64,000 nt of DNA from Dastarcus helophoroides. Lineage: Eukaryota > Arthropoda > Insecta > Coleoptera > Bothrideridae. Where the stretch lies: the NCBI GenBank assembly GCA_028583605.1, contig CM053334.1, forward strand, positions 21,104,618 through 21,168,617, given 5' to 3'. Shown piece by piece: positions 1-11,709 of this stretch; the first letter of the stretch is position 1, and every line of letters begins with the position of its first letter. Below the pieces are notes generated by a model. The model saw only the letters and a program-made list of their open reading frames with translations. It ran no database searches and was not told the origin of the DNA. The translations under genes and the position numbers were made by a program.

Positions 1-3000
1 GCCACAACAGGTTTTATTCTCGTCGTCGGATTTCTCTCTATCACTTTTTGGGCTTGGTTTTGAGTTCCCATTGCTTGTTTGATGGCTTTGGGCATTCTCA
101 TAGATGCGCCTTGAAGGAGTCATCAACATATTTTGCTGATTCTGTCCTACATCTGATATAATTCTTATTAAGTCTGATTTGTTACCGAAGATATCCAAAT
201 TACTTTTCGGTTTATTTTCAATGGATAATATCGTTCAAGGCGCCGTTTTCAGCCCTTTTAATGGCATCACAGACATTTTCAGTATTAACACCTGCGCACT
301 TTGCAGGTAGATTCTAGAATTGTAGTTCGAGTGGTCCGCTCGTTGATGTCTACCATCTTTAGGTCCTGCTTCGGTATGCGACTGTTCAACTTGTCTCTTA
401 ACAAGTTGAGATCCTTGAAACGAATCAGATGCACTCTCAACAAACTTCTGTTCTGTTTACTATTCAGTTTTCTGCTTTTATCACTCGTTTGTTTATTTAA
501 GTCGTTTAAATCGTCCCCATAGGATCTACTGCTTTCAAAATTTCTCTCCTTCGGAACGCCTAGCTTTTCACTATCGTGTTTTTCTGAAGGAATCGCCACA
601 TTTCTGGTCCATCTGGCTTGCTAGCTTGGATTTCATCCTCATTTGCGTTTTTAATTGCTTTAGCATGACTTATATCACTATCAAAAGATTGAACTCTTCT
701 TTTCTCTGCGCCTGGTCTTACTACCATCGTTTCTCTAATTACCCCCATAAGTAAATCATTTCTTATTAACACGACATTTCCTAGTGTTCTTCCTGTTATT
801 GCGTCTTTCGCAGAGTCAGTTGCTGTTATTGCGCCCTTTCGTGGAGTCATTCTCCGTTTCTGCACCCGCCACCGAGTCATTTTTTAGTTAATGTTCCCTT
901 CACAAAGTCACTTTCTACTACCGCGCCCTTCTCAGAGTCTGTTATATCACCCTTCACTCTTCCAGCTATTGAAGCCCTTTTCTGTTGCTGCCGACAAGAA
1001 GTAACCCGTTATTGCGCCTTTCACCGAATCATTGTTTGTTGCTGCGCTCCTCGCCGAGTTATGTTTTGTTGCTGCGCCCTTCGCCGAGTTATGTTTTGTT
1101 GCTGTACGCTTCTCAGAGTCTGTTATATCACCCTTCACTCTTCCAGCTAGTGAGCCCTTTTCTGTTGCTGCCCCTTTCACCGAATCATTTTTTGTTGCTG
1201 CGCCCTTCGCCGAGTTATGTTTTGTTGTTGCGCCCTTCGCCGAATCATGTTTTGTTCCTGCGCGCTTCACAGAGTCACCTTCTGCTGCGCCCCTCATCGA
1301 ATCATTCTTTGTTGCTGCGTCCTTCGCCGAAGTTATGTGTTGTTGCTGCGCCCTTCGCCGAGTAATGTTTTGTTGCTGCGCCCTTCACAGAGTCACCTCC
1401 TCTTGCGTTCTCCATCGAATCATTTTTGGTTGCTGCGCCCTTCACCGAGTCGCGTTTTGTTGCTGTGGGCTTCACAGAGTCACCTCCTGTTACGCCCTGC
1501 ATCGAACCATTTTTTGTTGCTGCGCCCTTCACAGAGTCATGTTTTGTTGCTGCGCGCTTCACAGAGTCAACTTCTGCTGCGCCCCTCATCGAATCATTCT
1601 TTGGTGCTGCGTCCTTCGCCGAGTTATGTGTTGTTGCTGCGCCCTTCGCCGAGTCATGTTTTGTTGCTGCGCGCTTCACAGAGTTACCTCCTCTTGCGTT
1701 CTCCATCGAATCATTTTTGGTTGCTGCGCCCTTCACCGAGTCATGTTTTGTTGCTGTGGGCGTCACAGAGTCACTTCCTGTTACGCCCTCCATCGAATCA
1801 TTTTTTGTTGCTGCGCCCTTCATCGAGTCACGTTTTGTTGCCGAGAGCTTCACAGAGTCGCCTTCTGTTGAGCCCTCCATCGAATTAGTTGACGTTGCTC
1901 CGCCATTCGCCGAGCAATTTCCTGTTACTGCGCCTTTTATCGAGTAATTTCCTGTTACTGCGCCTTTTATCGAGTAATTTCCTGTTGCTGCGCCCTCCAC
2001 CGAGCAATTTCCTGTTACTACGCTTTTCACAGAGACATTCCCCGTTATCTGTAAAGAGCGATCGTGTGTGGTCCTCGATTCACCAGAGGACGTCTCGCCG
2101 GAAGTGTGAAGTAGAATCAAGGGATAGTTTCCCTTTTTTATATTCCGCATTAATTAAGGCAGGTTTGGGGGGTGCATCAATTCTACTCTTTTTAACGCTC
2201 GACTTGTTAAGCGTTCTGATAAACTTTCGATTCGTTTCGGTAACATTGGGCGCTTTCAAACGTCGACACTCTTCGTTAATTTTGCTAATGATCGCATCAG
2301 GTGATTGTGAACGACGCGATTCAGTCAAAACCATCGTGTCAGGTAATCGAGAGCAATGCGACTCGTTTACCGAGTCAGGTTTCTGAGCATTGCGTGTATA
2401 GCTGATATATGAGGTGCTTGAGGCGCCATCTACTTCTGATTGAAAAGCAAAAGACTGATTGTCACAGTTTGTATAATCGCATGACAATAGATCAATGTCG
2501 GATAATAGGTTATTCAGTTCAAGAGTTATGGAGTCGAATGATGAATCACTTACCGTCTTAAAGAAATTGCCAAACGATCGAGTATTAAAAACTAAATCGT
2601 TTTCAAGACTGTTTGCAGGGTGATTGTGCAACTCTTTATTAGTTTGATGATCTGGACTTGCTACATTTTCAATACTTTTTACTTTATTTTCAGACCAGAA
2701 CTCGAATCCGATTTTAAAGAGTCATTTGATGAGTCACTACTGTCGCTATAACTTAAATCACTTTCCAAGAGAGATAATTCGGTATCGTTCTCTCTATTAT
2801 GTCGCGCTTTGTGGTCCTTGAAGGATTTTGAAACAGATATCGCGCTGCTCCTTTTACAGACATCAACATCATAACTCAGAATTACTTCCGATTGATTCAC
2901 CGTCACTATCGTATTGACATCCTGGATCACATCTGCTCAACACTTCAGTTTTGGATTCTCGGTTCAAATCCGGAAGCCTCTTATCGTTTTCATCACCAAC

Positions 3001-4075
3001 ATTGGTATCTTTACTATTCAGAGAAATGTCGTGTTCATTAGGCGATTCTCCACTTTTGGCGGTAGAACGTGAACATAATATTTTGTTATTTAATTTGTTT
3101 AGAATGCATTCACGACTCTTTGGTTTTTTCGCATTTTTATCCAAAGGGGCGATTGCTAAATTTGATTTCTTTTGTGCGATGCTCGGGTTTGTCGTAATTT
3201 GGACCAAAGGGGACATTTCTGAATTTAATTGCTTTTGAGCGACGTTCGGTTTTTTCGTAATGTTAACCAAAGGGGTGATTTCTGAATTGAACTGCTTTTG
3301 GGCGCCGCTTGGTTTTTTCTTAATTTTAACTAAAGGGGTCATTTCTGAATTTAATTGCTACGGTTCTTTCGTAATTTTAACCGAAGGGAAGATTTCTGAA
3401 TTTAATTGCTTTTGTGGGTCGCTTGGTTTTTTTGCAATTTTAACCAAAGGAGGGATTTCTGAATTCAATTCCTTCTGTGAGATGCTTGGGTTTTTCGTAA
3501 TTTTAACCAAAGGGGAGATTTCTGAATTTAATTGCTTTTGTGGGTCGCTTGGTGTTTTCGTAATTTTAACCAACGGGGGGATTTCTGAATTTAATTCCTT
3601 TTGTGTAATACTCTGTTTACCCAGACTACTTATATCGTCGTCACGTAGATTACTTTTAAACGCATTACTGGACTTTTGACTCCGCCATATATTATCTATT
3701 TGATTTCCTGTCCCCTGGCTTTGCGTAGATCTATTGCACACGTTTGACATCACTTCAGATAGATGGCTCCTTGACTTGTCACTTAGCACCAAACTTCCAC
3801 TACCTTCCCTACTATTACACGAAGGCGAATCCCTACAAACCTCAGTTTCTGGGGCGCTACCCGGCCAAATAACTCGATCACCAATCGATTTGTTTTCACG
3901 AAGGCCATTGTGACTGGAACCAAGATCGCGATCGGAATCGAGCTCCCGATCGAAATTTGTCCCTGGGTTTGACTCAAGATCGGGTTCCGAGGAAAGGTCG
4001 GTGTCCGAATCGAAGCTGTCAGGGATTTTAGGGCGGGAAATCTGCTGGTAGGCGACGAACGGGATTTTTCTCTAT
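1..4075 (-). CDS. Repetitive acidic/Ser-rich tail continuing the zinc-finger/recombinase-like gene; partial at left edge
   Basis: Minus-strand reading continues from the recombinase-like core through segments in changing frames: about 4075-3358, 3342-2869, 2930-2679, 2631-2080, 2150-1302, 1297-947, 880-560, 599-285, then an open segment to base 1. Composition is disordered: acidic (DSDTDLSSEPDLES near 4000), Ser/Asp-rich (SYSDSSDSSND near 2740), and two families of coding tandem repeats. No recognised domain is present. No intron boundary or stop cluster separates it from the upstream core, so I read it as one gene, but it could be a separate neighbour. Minus-strand segments overlap or abut at every frame change, as expected of single-base indels in one long reading frame. 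The opposite-strand ORFs here (Cys/Phe/Leu-rich) are shadows. The product end lies outside the window. Confidence 0.45.
1010..2035 (-). repeat. Coding minisatellite, 30-bp unit (10-aa KGAATK.DSV repeat)
   Basis: About thirty imperfect copies of a 30-bp unit encode a decapeptide of the form KGAATKHDSV, with variants such as RAATKNDSM and VTGNYSI. Substitutions cluster at a few codon positions, and a longer super-repeat is visible (NARGGDSVKGAATKH.. recurs about every 250-300 bp). The encoded segment is hydrophilic and probably disordered. Confidence 0.8.
3125..3640 (-). repeat. Coding minisatellite, 63-bp unit (21-aa QKQLNSEISPLVKITKKPS)
   Basis: About eight tandem copies of a 63-bp unit encode a 21-residue repeat with the core QK.LNSEI.PLVKI.K.PS. 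The reading frame breaks once near 3345-3358, where two reading frames meet inside the array. The periodicity and basic, Ser/Pro content suggest a disordered linker. Confidence 0.8.
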
Positions 4076-7000
4076 CAAGATCATCAACTTCGTTATTCTA
4101 ATGATATGGTCAAGTTGACTGACAGACTCGTTTTTGTTGACATTACCAGTAAATATTATATACTGAGTGAGTGTATCCAGTTCGTCCGTTGAAAGATTCA
4201 GTACCTCGATCAGTACAGCTACGTATTTTCTATACTTTTTCGATAAGATATCCCCCGCATGTTCCAAGTTAGCTTCCGTGGCAAACTGCGCGAAGAGTGT
4301 GACCCCAAGTGGCAGCTGACTATTCCCGCCGCTGAATAACAAGTCATCATTTTTGTCAACGAATTTGGAACGATGCTTTAGCAAAATATCGATGTGGCGC
4401 TCGAGTTGAGAACATATGGCGATGGTTTCGCCTTCTACAATGATGCGTTTGTCTTTTCGCTTTAAAATCTTCTCTGTGATTGTTAACTTTTGCTTCGGTT
4501 ACCTCAATTGGGTTTCTGTAGGCGCTGACCAACATTTTTTCAACGTTGACTGGATGCGATATAAAAATTGTACAGTATAGCGATTTTATTAAACTCGCGT
4601 AAGCTTGATAGTCACAACTGTCAGTATTTAACGCCAAGATGGCCTCACAACTTTTCTTAAAAAGATGCTGTTTCAATAACTGTAAATCTGTCGCAAGAGA
4701 AGTCAGGGAAACTTTACTCACTTTACTCGTATTTAGGTCAGTCATGTTATCTATTCTCATTTTTCCTGTGTAAATATTCTGGATAAAAACTTTGATTTTC
4801 AACCAACTCTTGTTGCAGAATAAATGAGGATAATCCTTAATAAGTTGGGCGCATTCACCTGTCTTGGGGGCCCTCTTATATTTGATGTGTTCTTTAAAAA
4901 AAGTTTATAGGCCACCTTCTTCTGCTCAGCCGTCCACCTCTGTCTAAAGTAGTTTACTTTTGTGGATTTCACAATATAACTTTTTTTTCCAGTTTTCCTG
5001 CGCCCGTTCTTTTTTTCATAATTTATAATCTTCCTGACTATTTCATAAGGTTTACTTGTACAGTGAAAAAAAGTTGCAACATCTTTCATTTCGTTTTCGT
5101 TCATAGTTTGCATCTCAAACAGTATCGCCCTAGCGTATTTGAATTCTTTTGCTAAGATCAAATTAAGATATTCACCTCCACTACTCCGGTGATTGTTCTT
5201 GAGAACCTTTCGAAACAAACCATGTAACAAAGTCTCAGGTTTGGCAAAGAGAAACTTATTGTCAACTGGAACAAAATTCGAGCGATATTTTTCTAACAAA
5301 CTTAAATGCTTCTGAGCAGTTTCACAGAAAAATATCGACTCGAACGCCATATCACGATTTCTCACTTGCACATAAGACACTTCCTTTGCTAATATATTCT
5401 GTATCGTGCTCACAGCTCCACTCAGACTATTCTGGTGTATTGGTAAAGCTTCCAAAACTTCACAACTTACAGGATTAGAAAGAAAAACTCGAATAAAAAC
5501 AGTTTCCTGTAACGTTACAAAAGCCCTGCTGATTCATCGGATTTCCCTCGAGCTCCGCAATCGCTTTCGCGGCCAGTTTTATCAATGGTGTCCCTCATTA
5601 ACCTAATATCTTCCGCCAAGTTCTTCAATGGTAACCTATCATTGATGCTTCCTATATTCCAGTGAAACTGTGAGCAAAGATTCCATGGAAGTCTTAGTCG
5701 GGTCCGTTCTTTGGATAATTTCGCAGCAGAATTTCAGCGACGATCTCAAGCTGGACGACCATTGATTCAAAATTTTCGATGCCCTAACTATCGACCGGAA
5801 AAATCGGGGTTGTAGGGCGCTTTGTAAATCGGTAACGTGGGGTTCCAACTTTCTCAATTCTACGAGCAGCTTCGCCAATTCGCGCATACGCTTTGTTGTA
5901 TAGAAAAGGCAGAACTTGGTACTGCTAGCCTTCTTGAAGAATTCCACGCCAAAAGTGCATATGAGTAGATCCCTTGTAATTTCAAAGGTTAATAGGTCGG
6001 TTTTCATCCTGGCAAAAAGTTGTTTCTTTATGTCATCGTCTGCTTTGACCTGCATTACGATTTCTTGATTTTTCAGCTGGAACAATGTAATTTATGTTAG
6101 GATATTTAAGATTGATCGATTAGACTCGAGTCATGTTGGCAAATGAGACCCTTATAAATCAAAAAGAGTCAAAGACGCTGTATTGATTTATACTGAAACC
6201 CACTTTTTTTTCGAAATTCCGACTTTCTCTGGAAATTCGTATTTTCTTCAAAATTTGTATTTTCTGAAAATTTCGATTTCTACTGCTTTTTTCTACCTAA
6301 AAGACACATTTTGGGAAGAGGTTCCATAAAAAAAAAACCTGACTTTTAGGACGAAATTTCGGAAAAAATCAATATTTTTATAAACAAATTTTGCTAAACA
6401 TTTTTTATATCCAAATCCATTCTAGGTCTTGATAGACAAGGTTTATATTTATTCTACAGCTTCACAGACTGCAAAGTTCAGGAATGAATATTAAACAATT
6501 TTCCTCCTTTTGATTTAGGTATTTACAGATGAAAGCCGCAACGTATGAATAATAATAAATTTCATAAACATTACATTTGTAATTAATGACATTTTCACTT
6601 ACCCCTTCAAGTCCTATACAAGTTTTTCGGCAGTGTTTGGACATTTGCTTAGACGAATAGAACCCTTGGCAATTGAAGCATGGCAGCACTAAGTTCTTAT
6701 GACTCGAAAGAGAATTTTCTTGAATTTTCTTCGCAAAATTACCTTTATTCCTCAAAATCTTCAGCAATTTATTCCGCTCCATCGACTTGGGTTTCAATGA
6801 TAATATTTTCTTGACAGCCGATTCCCTAGAGTGTTTTCTTCTCAGATGACGCGGAAAATGACATACATTTTGATTACAATACAAGCAGATAACTTGAGAT
6901 TTTTTGTTATTTTTGGTGTTTCCACATTTGTTTGCATCTGAAATAGACAAAATTAGTAATAATTATTGACCGATGAAATTGGAGTACCATTAGTTAATGA

Positions 7001-8062
7001 CTCCAGTAGCTGAAGATGTCTATTGGTTTTAAGTGAGACAGGATTTTCTACATCTGAAGAGAGGGATTCATCACTTTCATCCTTGATCATCAATCTGTAA
7101 AAAAAATCAGGGACTTACTTAAAATTAAAACTTTAGGGGAAAAAATTAGAGCTTAAACTATAAATAAATCAGGAACTTGCGTATTTAAAATCGAAGTTTT
7201 AAGGAAAAAAAATTCGAACTTTATCTAACATTTTTAGAATAAAGTTGAATTTTGACGAAGAAAATCGAAAAAATTGAAATCTCAAATTTAAAAAAAAAGA
7301 AGTTGATGATGCTGATAAAAAAATCAACAGTTGTACATTTGAATTCACTTCAGTTTAGTTACCAAATCTCATTAAATAAAAAAATCTCATTCAATACTAT
7401 AAGTCAAAAATTGAAATACAGAACTTGTCCCCTGAAACCAAGAAAGATTAAAAAACACAACAAAGGTTCCTCTAACGCGTTTCGACAGCCAAGCTGTCAT
7501 CTTGAGAGAGAAACTACAGTTTCTCTCTGAAGAAACGCGTTAGAGCAACCTTTGTTGTGTTTCCTAATCTTTCTTGGTTTCAGGGGACAAGTTCTGTATT
7601 TCAGTTTTTGAAGATAACCAAGGACCAGTCCGTTCCATCAAACTATAAGTCAAATCCACTCGCTCTGTTCAAATAAAAAAGCCATCAAATGTGTTGTGAT
7701 TTTCTTTTAAAGAGGACGTAACGAAAAAGACAAGTTGTTACTTAGTGATTGTTTTGGTCTATTTGATTCTGCCAACTTATTGTGTCTAGTAGATGCAAAA
7801 ACTGTAAATTTACTTACTCTTCTGATTCTATTATTTCATTCTTGACAGGAGTTGTTAATTTTTCTTCCTCACATTTCTCTGTAACGTCTGTATCACAATC
7901 AGATTCTTCCTTTATGTTTCTGTTTTGTACAGGAGTCAGTTCTGTATACACAGCATTTTGATCATCAGGAATATTTATGACATCAGAAATTTGTTGACTT
8001 ATTATTGATGGCTGTATAAATTCTTCGTAGTCTAATATATTTTCCATTTTTTTTTTTCGCAT
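4028..8062 (-). CDS. Zinc-finger protein with two tyrosine-recombinase-like domains (frame-interrupted)
   Basis: Four exons read on the minus strand: 8062-7818 (acidic, starts MRKKKMENILDYEE; a second ATG lies at 8047), 7094-6988, 6937-6603 and 6076 onward. Donors 1 and 3 are GTAAGT; donor 2 is a weak GTACTC; acceptors are CAG and phases agree (2, 1, 0). Exon 3 has CLYCNQNVCHFPRHLRRKH and a second C..C..H..C cluster. Exon 4 has an MRELAKLLVELRKLEP segment, then a recombinase-like core (about 5460-5010), a basic WTAEQKK segment (about 4935) and a W..IK..V.N.I motif (about 4770). Reading stays open into a second core (4740-4060). This order matches a widespread animal family of C2-type zinc finger plus tyrosine-recombinase-like proteins that I know only as uncharacterised, possibly Crypton-related. 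The last core keeps an R (KYRKYVA) but lacks the family GH and Y positions, so catalysis is unlikely. The frame breaks near 5650, 5577-5580, 5519-5522, 4896-4902, 4488-4491 and 4065-4069, nearly all homopolymers. Function is unknown. Confidence 0.6.
6077..6602 (-). other. Intron 3 of the minus-strand zinc-finger/recombinase-like gene
   Basis: AT-rich intron with GTAAGTG donor (6602-6596) and a TTCCAG acceptor (6082-6077). It contains stretches of the degenerate gaaattt/aaattcg motif found all over this window and no ORF worth calling. Confidence 0.6.
7405..7655. mobile_element. Foldback (head-to-head palindromic) repeat, family R1, complete copy
   Basis: Two arms of about 100 bp are inverted copies of each other around 7512. 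The left arm runs from aacttgtcccctgaaacc through acgcgtttcgacagcc, and the right arm runs back through gaaacgcgttagag and ggtttcaggggacaag to an outer sequence ending gtccgttcca. It lies inside intron 1 of the minus-strand gene. Partial copies occur at about 17945-17987, 21689-21815, 35812-35960 and 45112-45152. It has no coding capacity, so it is a non-autonomous element of unknown superfamily. Confidence 0.75.
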
Positions 8063-9550
8063 GAAATAACGTTACATTTTAAAAATAATATTACTTTCAC
8101 AATACCCACACGACAATTCTTTTGCAATATTCTTCCATACTAAAAATCAACTACTCAAATCACTTAAATTTGCTGTGAAATACATAATTTTATTTTTAAA
8201 ACAAACTTCGCGAAATCTAAAAAATATAAACATAACCTAATCAGGTTAACTTATAACCACAGAACAAACATATGAAAGACTTCGACGTTACGTTAAAAAT
8301 TCTTGACTTCAAATTCCAAGGCGACTACTTGCCAAGGGATGATAAATCAGAGGTCATAGAATAGACTACAAAAAAGTGACGTCGTTGCCGCCATCTTTGT
8401 TGAGATGCGTTACGAGTTTGTATTTCGAATAAAATGCCATTTCGCGTTGATTGAATACATATATTTAAACAGCGCATTTCGTAAGGTTTTAGTTGATTTA
8501 TTTCTAAAAATGACACCATTTATTTGACTCATCAAATACTTATATTCCAATTTTCTTCTGATTAAAACAATTACACGAATTTTTACCACACTAGACATAT
8601 TCACAGCCACTAGGCATATTCTCAGCTACTAGGCACATCCACAGTTTCCTGTTATTATGTTGTATTTATTTTCACGAAAATGTTTTGCCTTTCTGCTATA
8701 TATTAATTTTCGATGAAATTTAAAAGTAAACTAAAGTTATGTTACTTTGTTACAATCTTTGACTATACATTATCTAAGGTTACAACCTAATTTAAAGCTT
8801 TAAAGTTATTTTTTCTGTTGAATTTGTTTTTTAAACGATTTTCATTTCGAGTATTTTGTCAATTTCGAGTTTGAATTTTCTTTCGTGTTAAAACTCGAAA
8901 TTTTTTCATTTCGTGTTCTCGAAATTTGAACTTTTGTTCAAAAAAGTGCAGGCTTAGTATTTTAAAAGTCAAGTTTTCGGAATTTTTTATGCGTATAAAT
9001 TTTTAATTTGAAATTGTGAGTAAAAATATCGAAAGTTCGAAAAGGAACTTTCGATTTTAATCTCGAAATTTTGACTTTAAACTCGAATTTCGATTTTAAT
9101 ATCAATATTTCAAGTAGCAGTAGTACTAGTAGAAGACGTCATTCACGGGGTACTAGGCAGAAAAAGCTTTTTCGGGAAATTCCTAGATTAAAGTCCAGGT
9201 TTCAATTTTAATGTCGAAATTTTTACTTTAAACTTGAATTTCGATTTTAATCTCAAAATTTCAAATAGCAGTAGTACTAGTAGAGGACGTCATTCACGGG
9301 ATACTACGGAAAAAAAGCTTTTTCAGAAAATTCCGAGATTAAACTTCAGATTTCAATTTTAATTTAGAAATTTTTATTTTAAACTCAAATTTCGATTTTA
9401 ATCTCAAAATTTCAAAATTAAAATCGAAATTCAACTTTAAAGTCAAAATTTCGGGATTAAAGTTTGGACTTTAAAATCGGAATTTCGCGAAAAAACTTTC
9501 CCTGCGTAGTATCCGACGAATGAGGCCCCCTGCCAGAGCGATTACAACTA
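8063..9550. other. Upstream region with no gene; AT-rich, with a 151-bp tandem duplication
   Basis: The stretch lies upstream of the minus-strand gene start at 8062 and presumably holds its promoter, though no clear TATA or initiator was identified. From about 8820 it becomes a degenerate aaatttcgattttaat sequence. A unit beginning caagtagcagtagtactag at 9111 recurs at 9262, giving a roughly 151-bp direct duplication including a gacgtcattcacggg core. Confidence 0.6.
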
Positions 9551-9822
9551 CAGTCTACTCCCGCTAAAGTTGCGCCCGTTAAAGTTGTCCGCTCGTTAAA
9601 GTTGACAAGATACGATCGCTGAAGTTCCGCAGATATTACCCCACTCTATTTTCGAACAATGAATTAGACTTTCGAGTTTTAGCGCCATTTTTGAATAACC
9701 CACTCAACCGCGTAAGGAGCAATTAAACAAATATATTTTTCGACAATGGTAGGGATAATGGAAAGTAGCAACTTTAACGGTCGATCCAGTCCGGTGAGCG
9801 CAACTTTAGCGGAAATCTACTG
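9551..9822. mobile_element. MITE A, 272 bp, TA target duplication
   Basis: The ends are inverted: the left end is cagtctactcccgctaaag and the right end reads ctttagcggaaatctactg. Both are flanked by TA (9549-9550 and 9823-9824). Internal gttaaagttg motifs recur on both arms. No ORF is present. TA flanks fit the Tc1/mariner superfamily. A second copy in the opposite orientation is at 12337-13250. Confidence 0.75.
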
Positions 9823-10735
9823 TATACAGGAATTTGAGGTTGTCGCCTCGGAAAACACGTCAATCTTAAAACACGTATTTGTCACGACTCGTTCATTCAT
9901 TATCTCTGTTTTAATGTGTTACATCAGCATAACCAAAATCCAAATCCAACAAATGTTATTGTTTTCAATTTTGTCAAAGTTGACACCGAACGCATCTCTT
10001 TTGGATTCTAAAAGTTCTATGCTCAACGCTAAAAAGTTCTACTAAAATATTACTCTGTGTACTAAAATCATAGAAATATTTTATATGTCTATAACCCAAA
10101 ATTTACTTCTTGTTGTCAGGACGTGCTTGTATTGTTTCTTAATTATAAGTATAAATTAATTAGTCTCATCGGTAAGTATGAAATTACTCGCACACATTTT
10201 CCATAATTACAATTGTTATAGCATAATTTTATTGTGTTTGAATATGCACAATTTACATGTATCTATTAAAAGTGTTTTGTTTTGAAACGCATTCGTAAAT
10301 TATTAACATGGTTTTGTTCTCCTCTCTGTGTTGTTACCAATTAGATGACTCGTATTAATTAAAACGCTTGATCTGCAATTAAATATAATTCAATAATTAC
10401 AAAGGGCATATAGAAAATATTTCGATGGCGAAACTTATGACAGTTGTAGTTATGGCGCCATGTTAATATCATAGTGCAAAGTGCATTGTGGTGCAAAGTA
10501 CGTTTAGTTTGTCACGCATACGCCGTCACTTTCTGTTCTAAATTTGTGTTTTCAAGTTTTCGGATCATCTAAATATGAATAGCAAAATTGTGTCGTATCA
10601 TTAAGTTTTAAATCACAGCAGCGGTAAATTGGTTTCACCGGTTTTGGGTAATTAGTCCATAATCGCAAACAATATGGTTATGTATCGTGTGTACAAAAAG
10701 TTTTCTAATCTAGTGTGCTGCTGTCATTTTTTGTC
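9823..10735. other. Intergenic, no gene seen
   Basis: AT-rich sequence. One 99-codon ORF at 9746-10045 begins inside MITE A and shows no recognisable domain, so it was not called. The short segment 10430-10530 is less AT-rich but has no supported feature. Confidence 0.5.
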
Positions 10736-10737
10736 AT

Positions 10738-11709
10738 GCCGGCTTCACTCTCGTGCAGCGAAATAGCGCGAACGCGAGTGTGGAGGCCTTCGCGTCTGCG
10801 TAGTTCTCCGTTCGAAGTCGGTTTTTTGGTTCGCGTCAAAGGATTCGCGGGACTTTCGGAAGGCGCGAGCGCGAATGCATCCACACTGGCGGCGTGAATT
10901 TAGTCACAGTTTTAAAGTCGTTTCTGTTGATTATTGTGTAGTTTCAGAGCGGACGATTTGCTTTTTTTCTTTATTTGGTGTTTATTTGTAATATACAGAT
11001 AATTATAATATGCTATAGCGCAGTGGCGGCTAGTGCTAAAAAAAATTGGAGGTTGCAAAGAAACATCTGCAAAAAATGGGCCGAAATTATATTTACTGTT
11101 AAAGTTTTATTTATTTACAACAAAAACTAACTTATTATAAGGAGAAGTCCATACGACGATATTTATCTGTTGGAATTTTATCGATAACTCTGAAATCAAA
11201 AAGTCGGATATTCTTGGTCAATACGTTATGGTTTGCAGTGCTACGTGCAACCCAATGCTGCTTATGGGCGCGTATTCAAACCAAAAAAAAAATATTAGCT
11301 AACGCGCAGATGCGTACATGTAACATAAGGTTTGCAATCTAGCGTGCAAACCAAATAACATTATATCTATCAAACAGGAACGAACCAGGGAAATTTGATA
11401 CAGTCGCTAGTTTGTTTGGTTGTTTGGTAATGGCAGATGCGTTATTTATTATGACAATGAACAAAAATTACTTTGTGCTTATCCCAGCCTTTGTTTTTTT
11501 TTGGCGGTTGTGCAAACCTGCAAACCTTAGCACCAGCCGCCACTGCTATAGCGCAAAGCGCAGCGGCAGCAGCAGTGGCTACCTTTGTGTCCATTTCTCT
11601 TGAAAGCGCGAACTACACTGCGAAGTTTGCGAGTGCATAGAGACCCGTTTTCCGTGCAAAAATCGCGCGTGAATTCACGCAGCGATTCGCGCGCGAGTGT
11701 GGAACCGGC
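10738..11709. mobile_element. GC-rich inverted-repeat element, AT flanks, split by a hAT MITE
   Basis: The ends are GCCGGCTTCACTCTCG (10738) and, read inward from the right, GCCGGTTCCACACTCG (11709), 13 of 16 identical. They are flanked by AT dinucleotides (10736-10737 and 11710-11711). Both subterminal regions are rich in GCG motifs, in contrast with the AT-rich surroundings. Element ends of this type with an AT duplication resemble ISL2EU/Harbinger-like non-autonomous elements, but that assignment is tentative. The 525-bp hAT insertion at 11021-11545 sits inside. Confidence 0.45.
11021..11545. mobile_element. hAT-type MITE, 525 bp, perfect 8-bp target duplication
   Basis: The terminal inverted repeats are CAGTGGCGGCTAGTGCTA on the left and CAGTGGCGGCTGGTGCTA read inward from the right. 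The 8-bp direct duplication CTATAGCG flanks both sides (11013-11020 and 11546-11553). An 8-bp duplication with a CAGTGGCGGC end is characteristic of hAT elements. There is no transposase, so it is non-autonomous. Confidence 0.85.

Noticed and set aside
985..1947. Long plus-strand ORFs (up to 279 codons) opposite the decapeptide array
   Set aside because: They are Cys/Phe/Leu-rich readings of the 30-bp minisatellite; all three frames stay open because of the repeat, and the minus strand carries the coherent hydrophilic product continuous with flanking coding sequence.
3125..3640. CRISPR-like regular repeats
   Set aside because: The 63-bp units are contiguous without unique spacers, in frame, and within a spliced eukaryotic gene.
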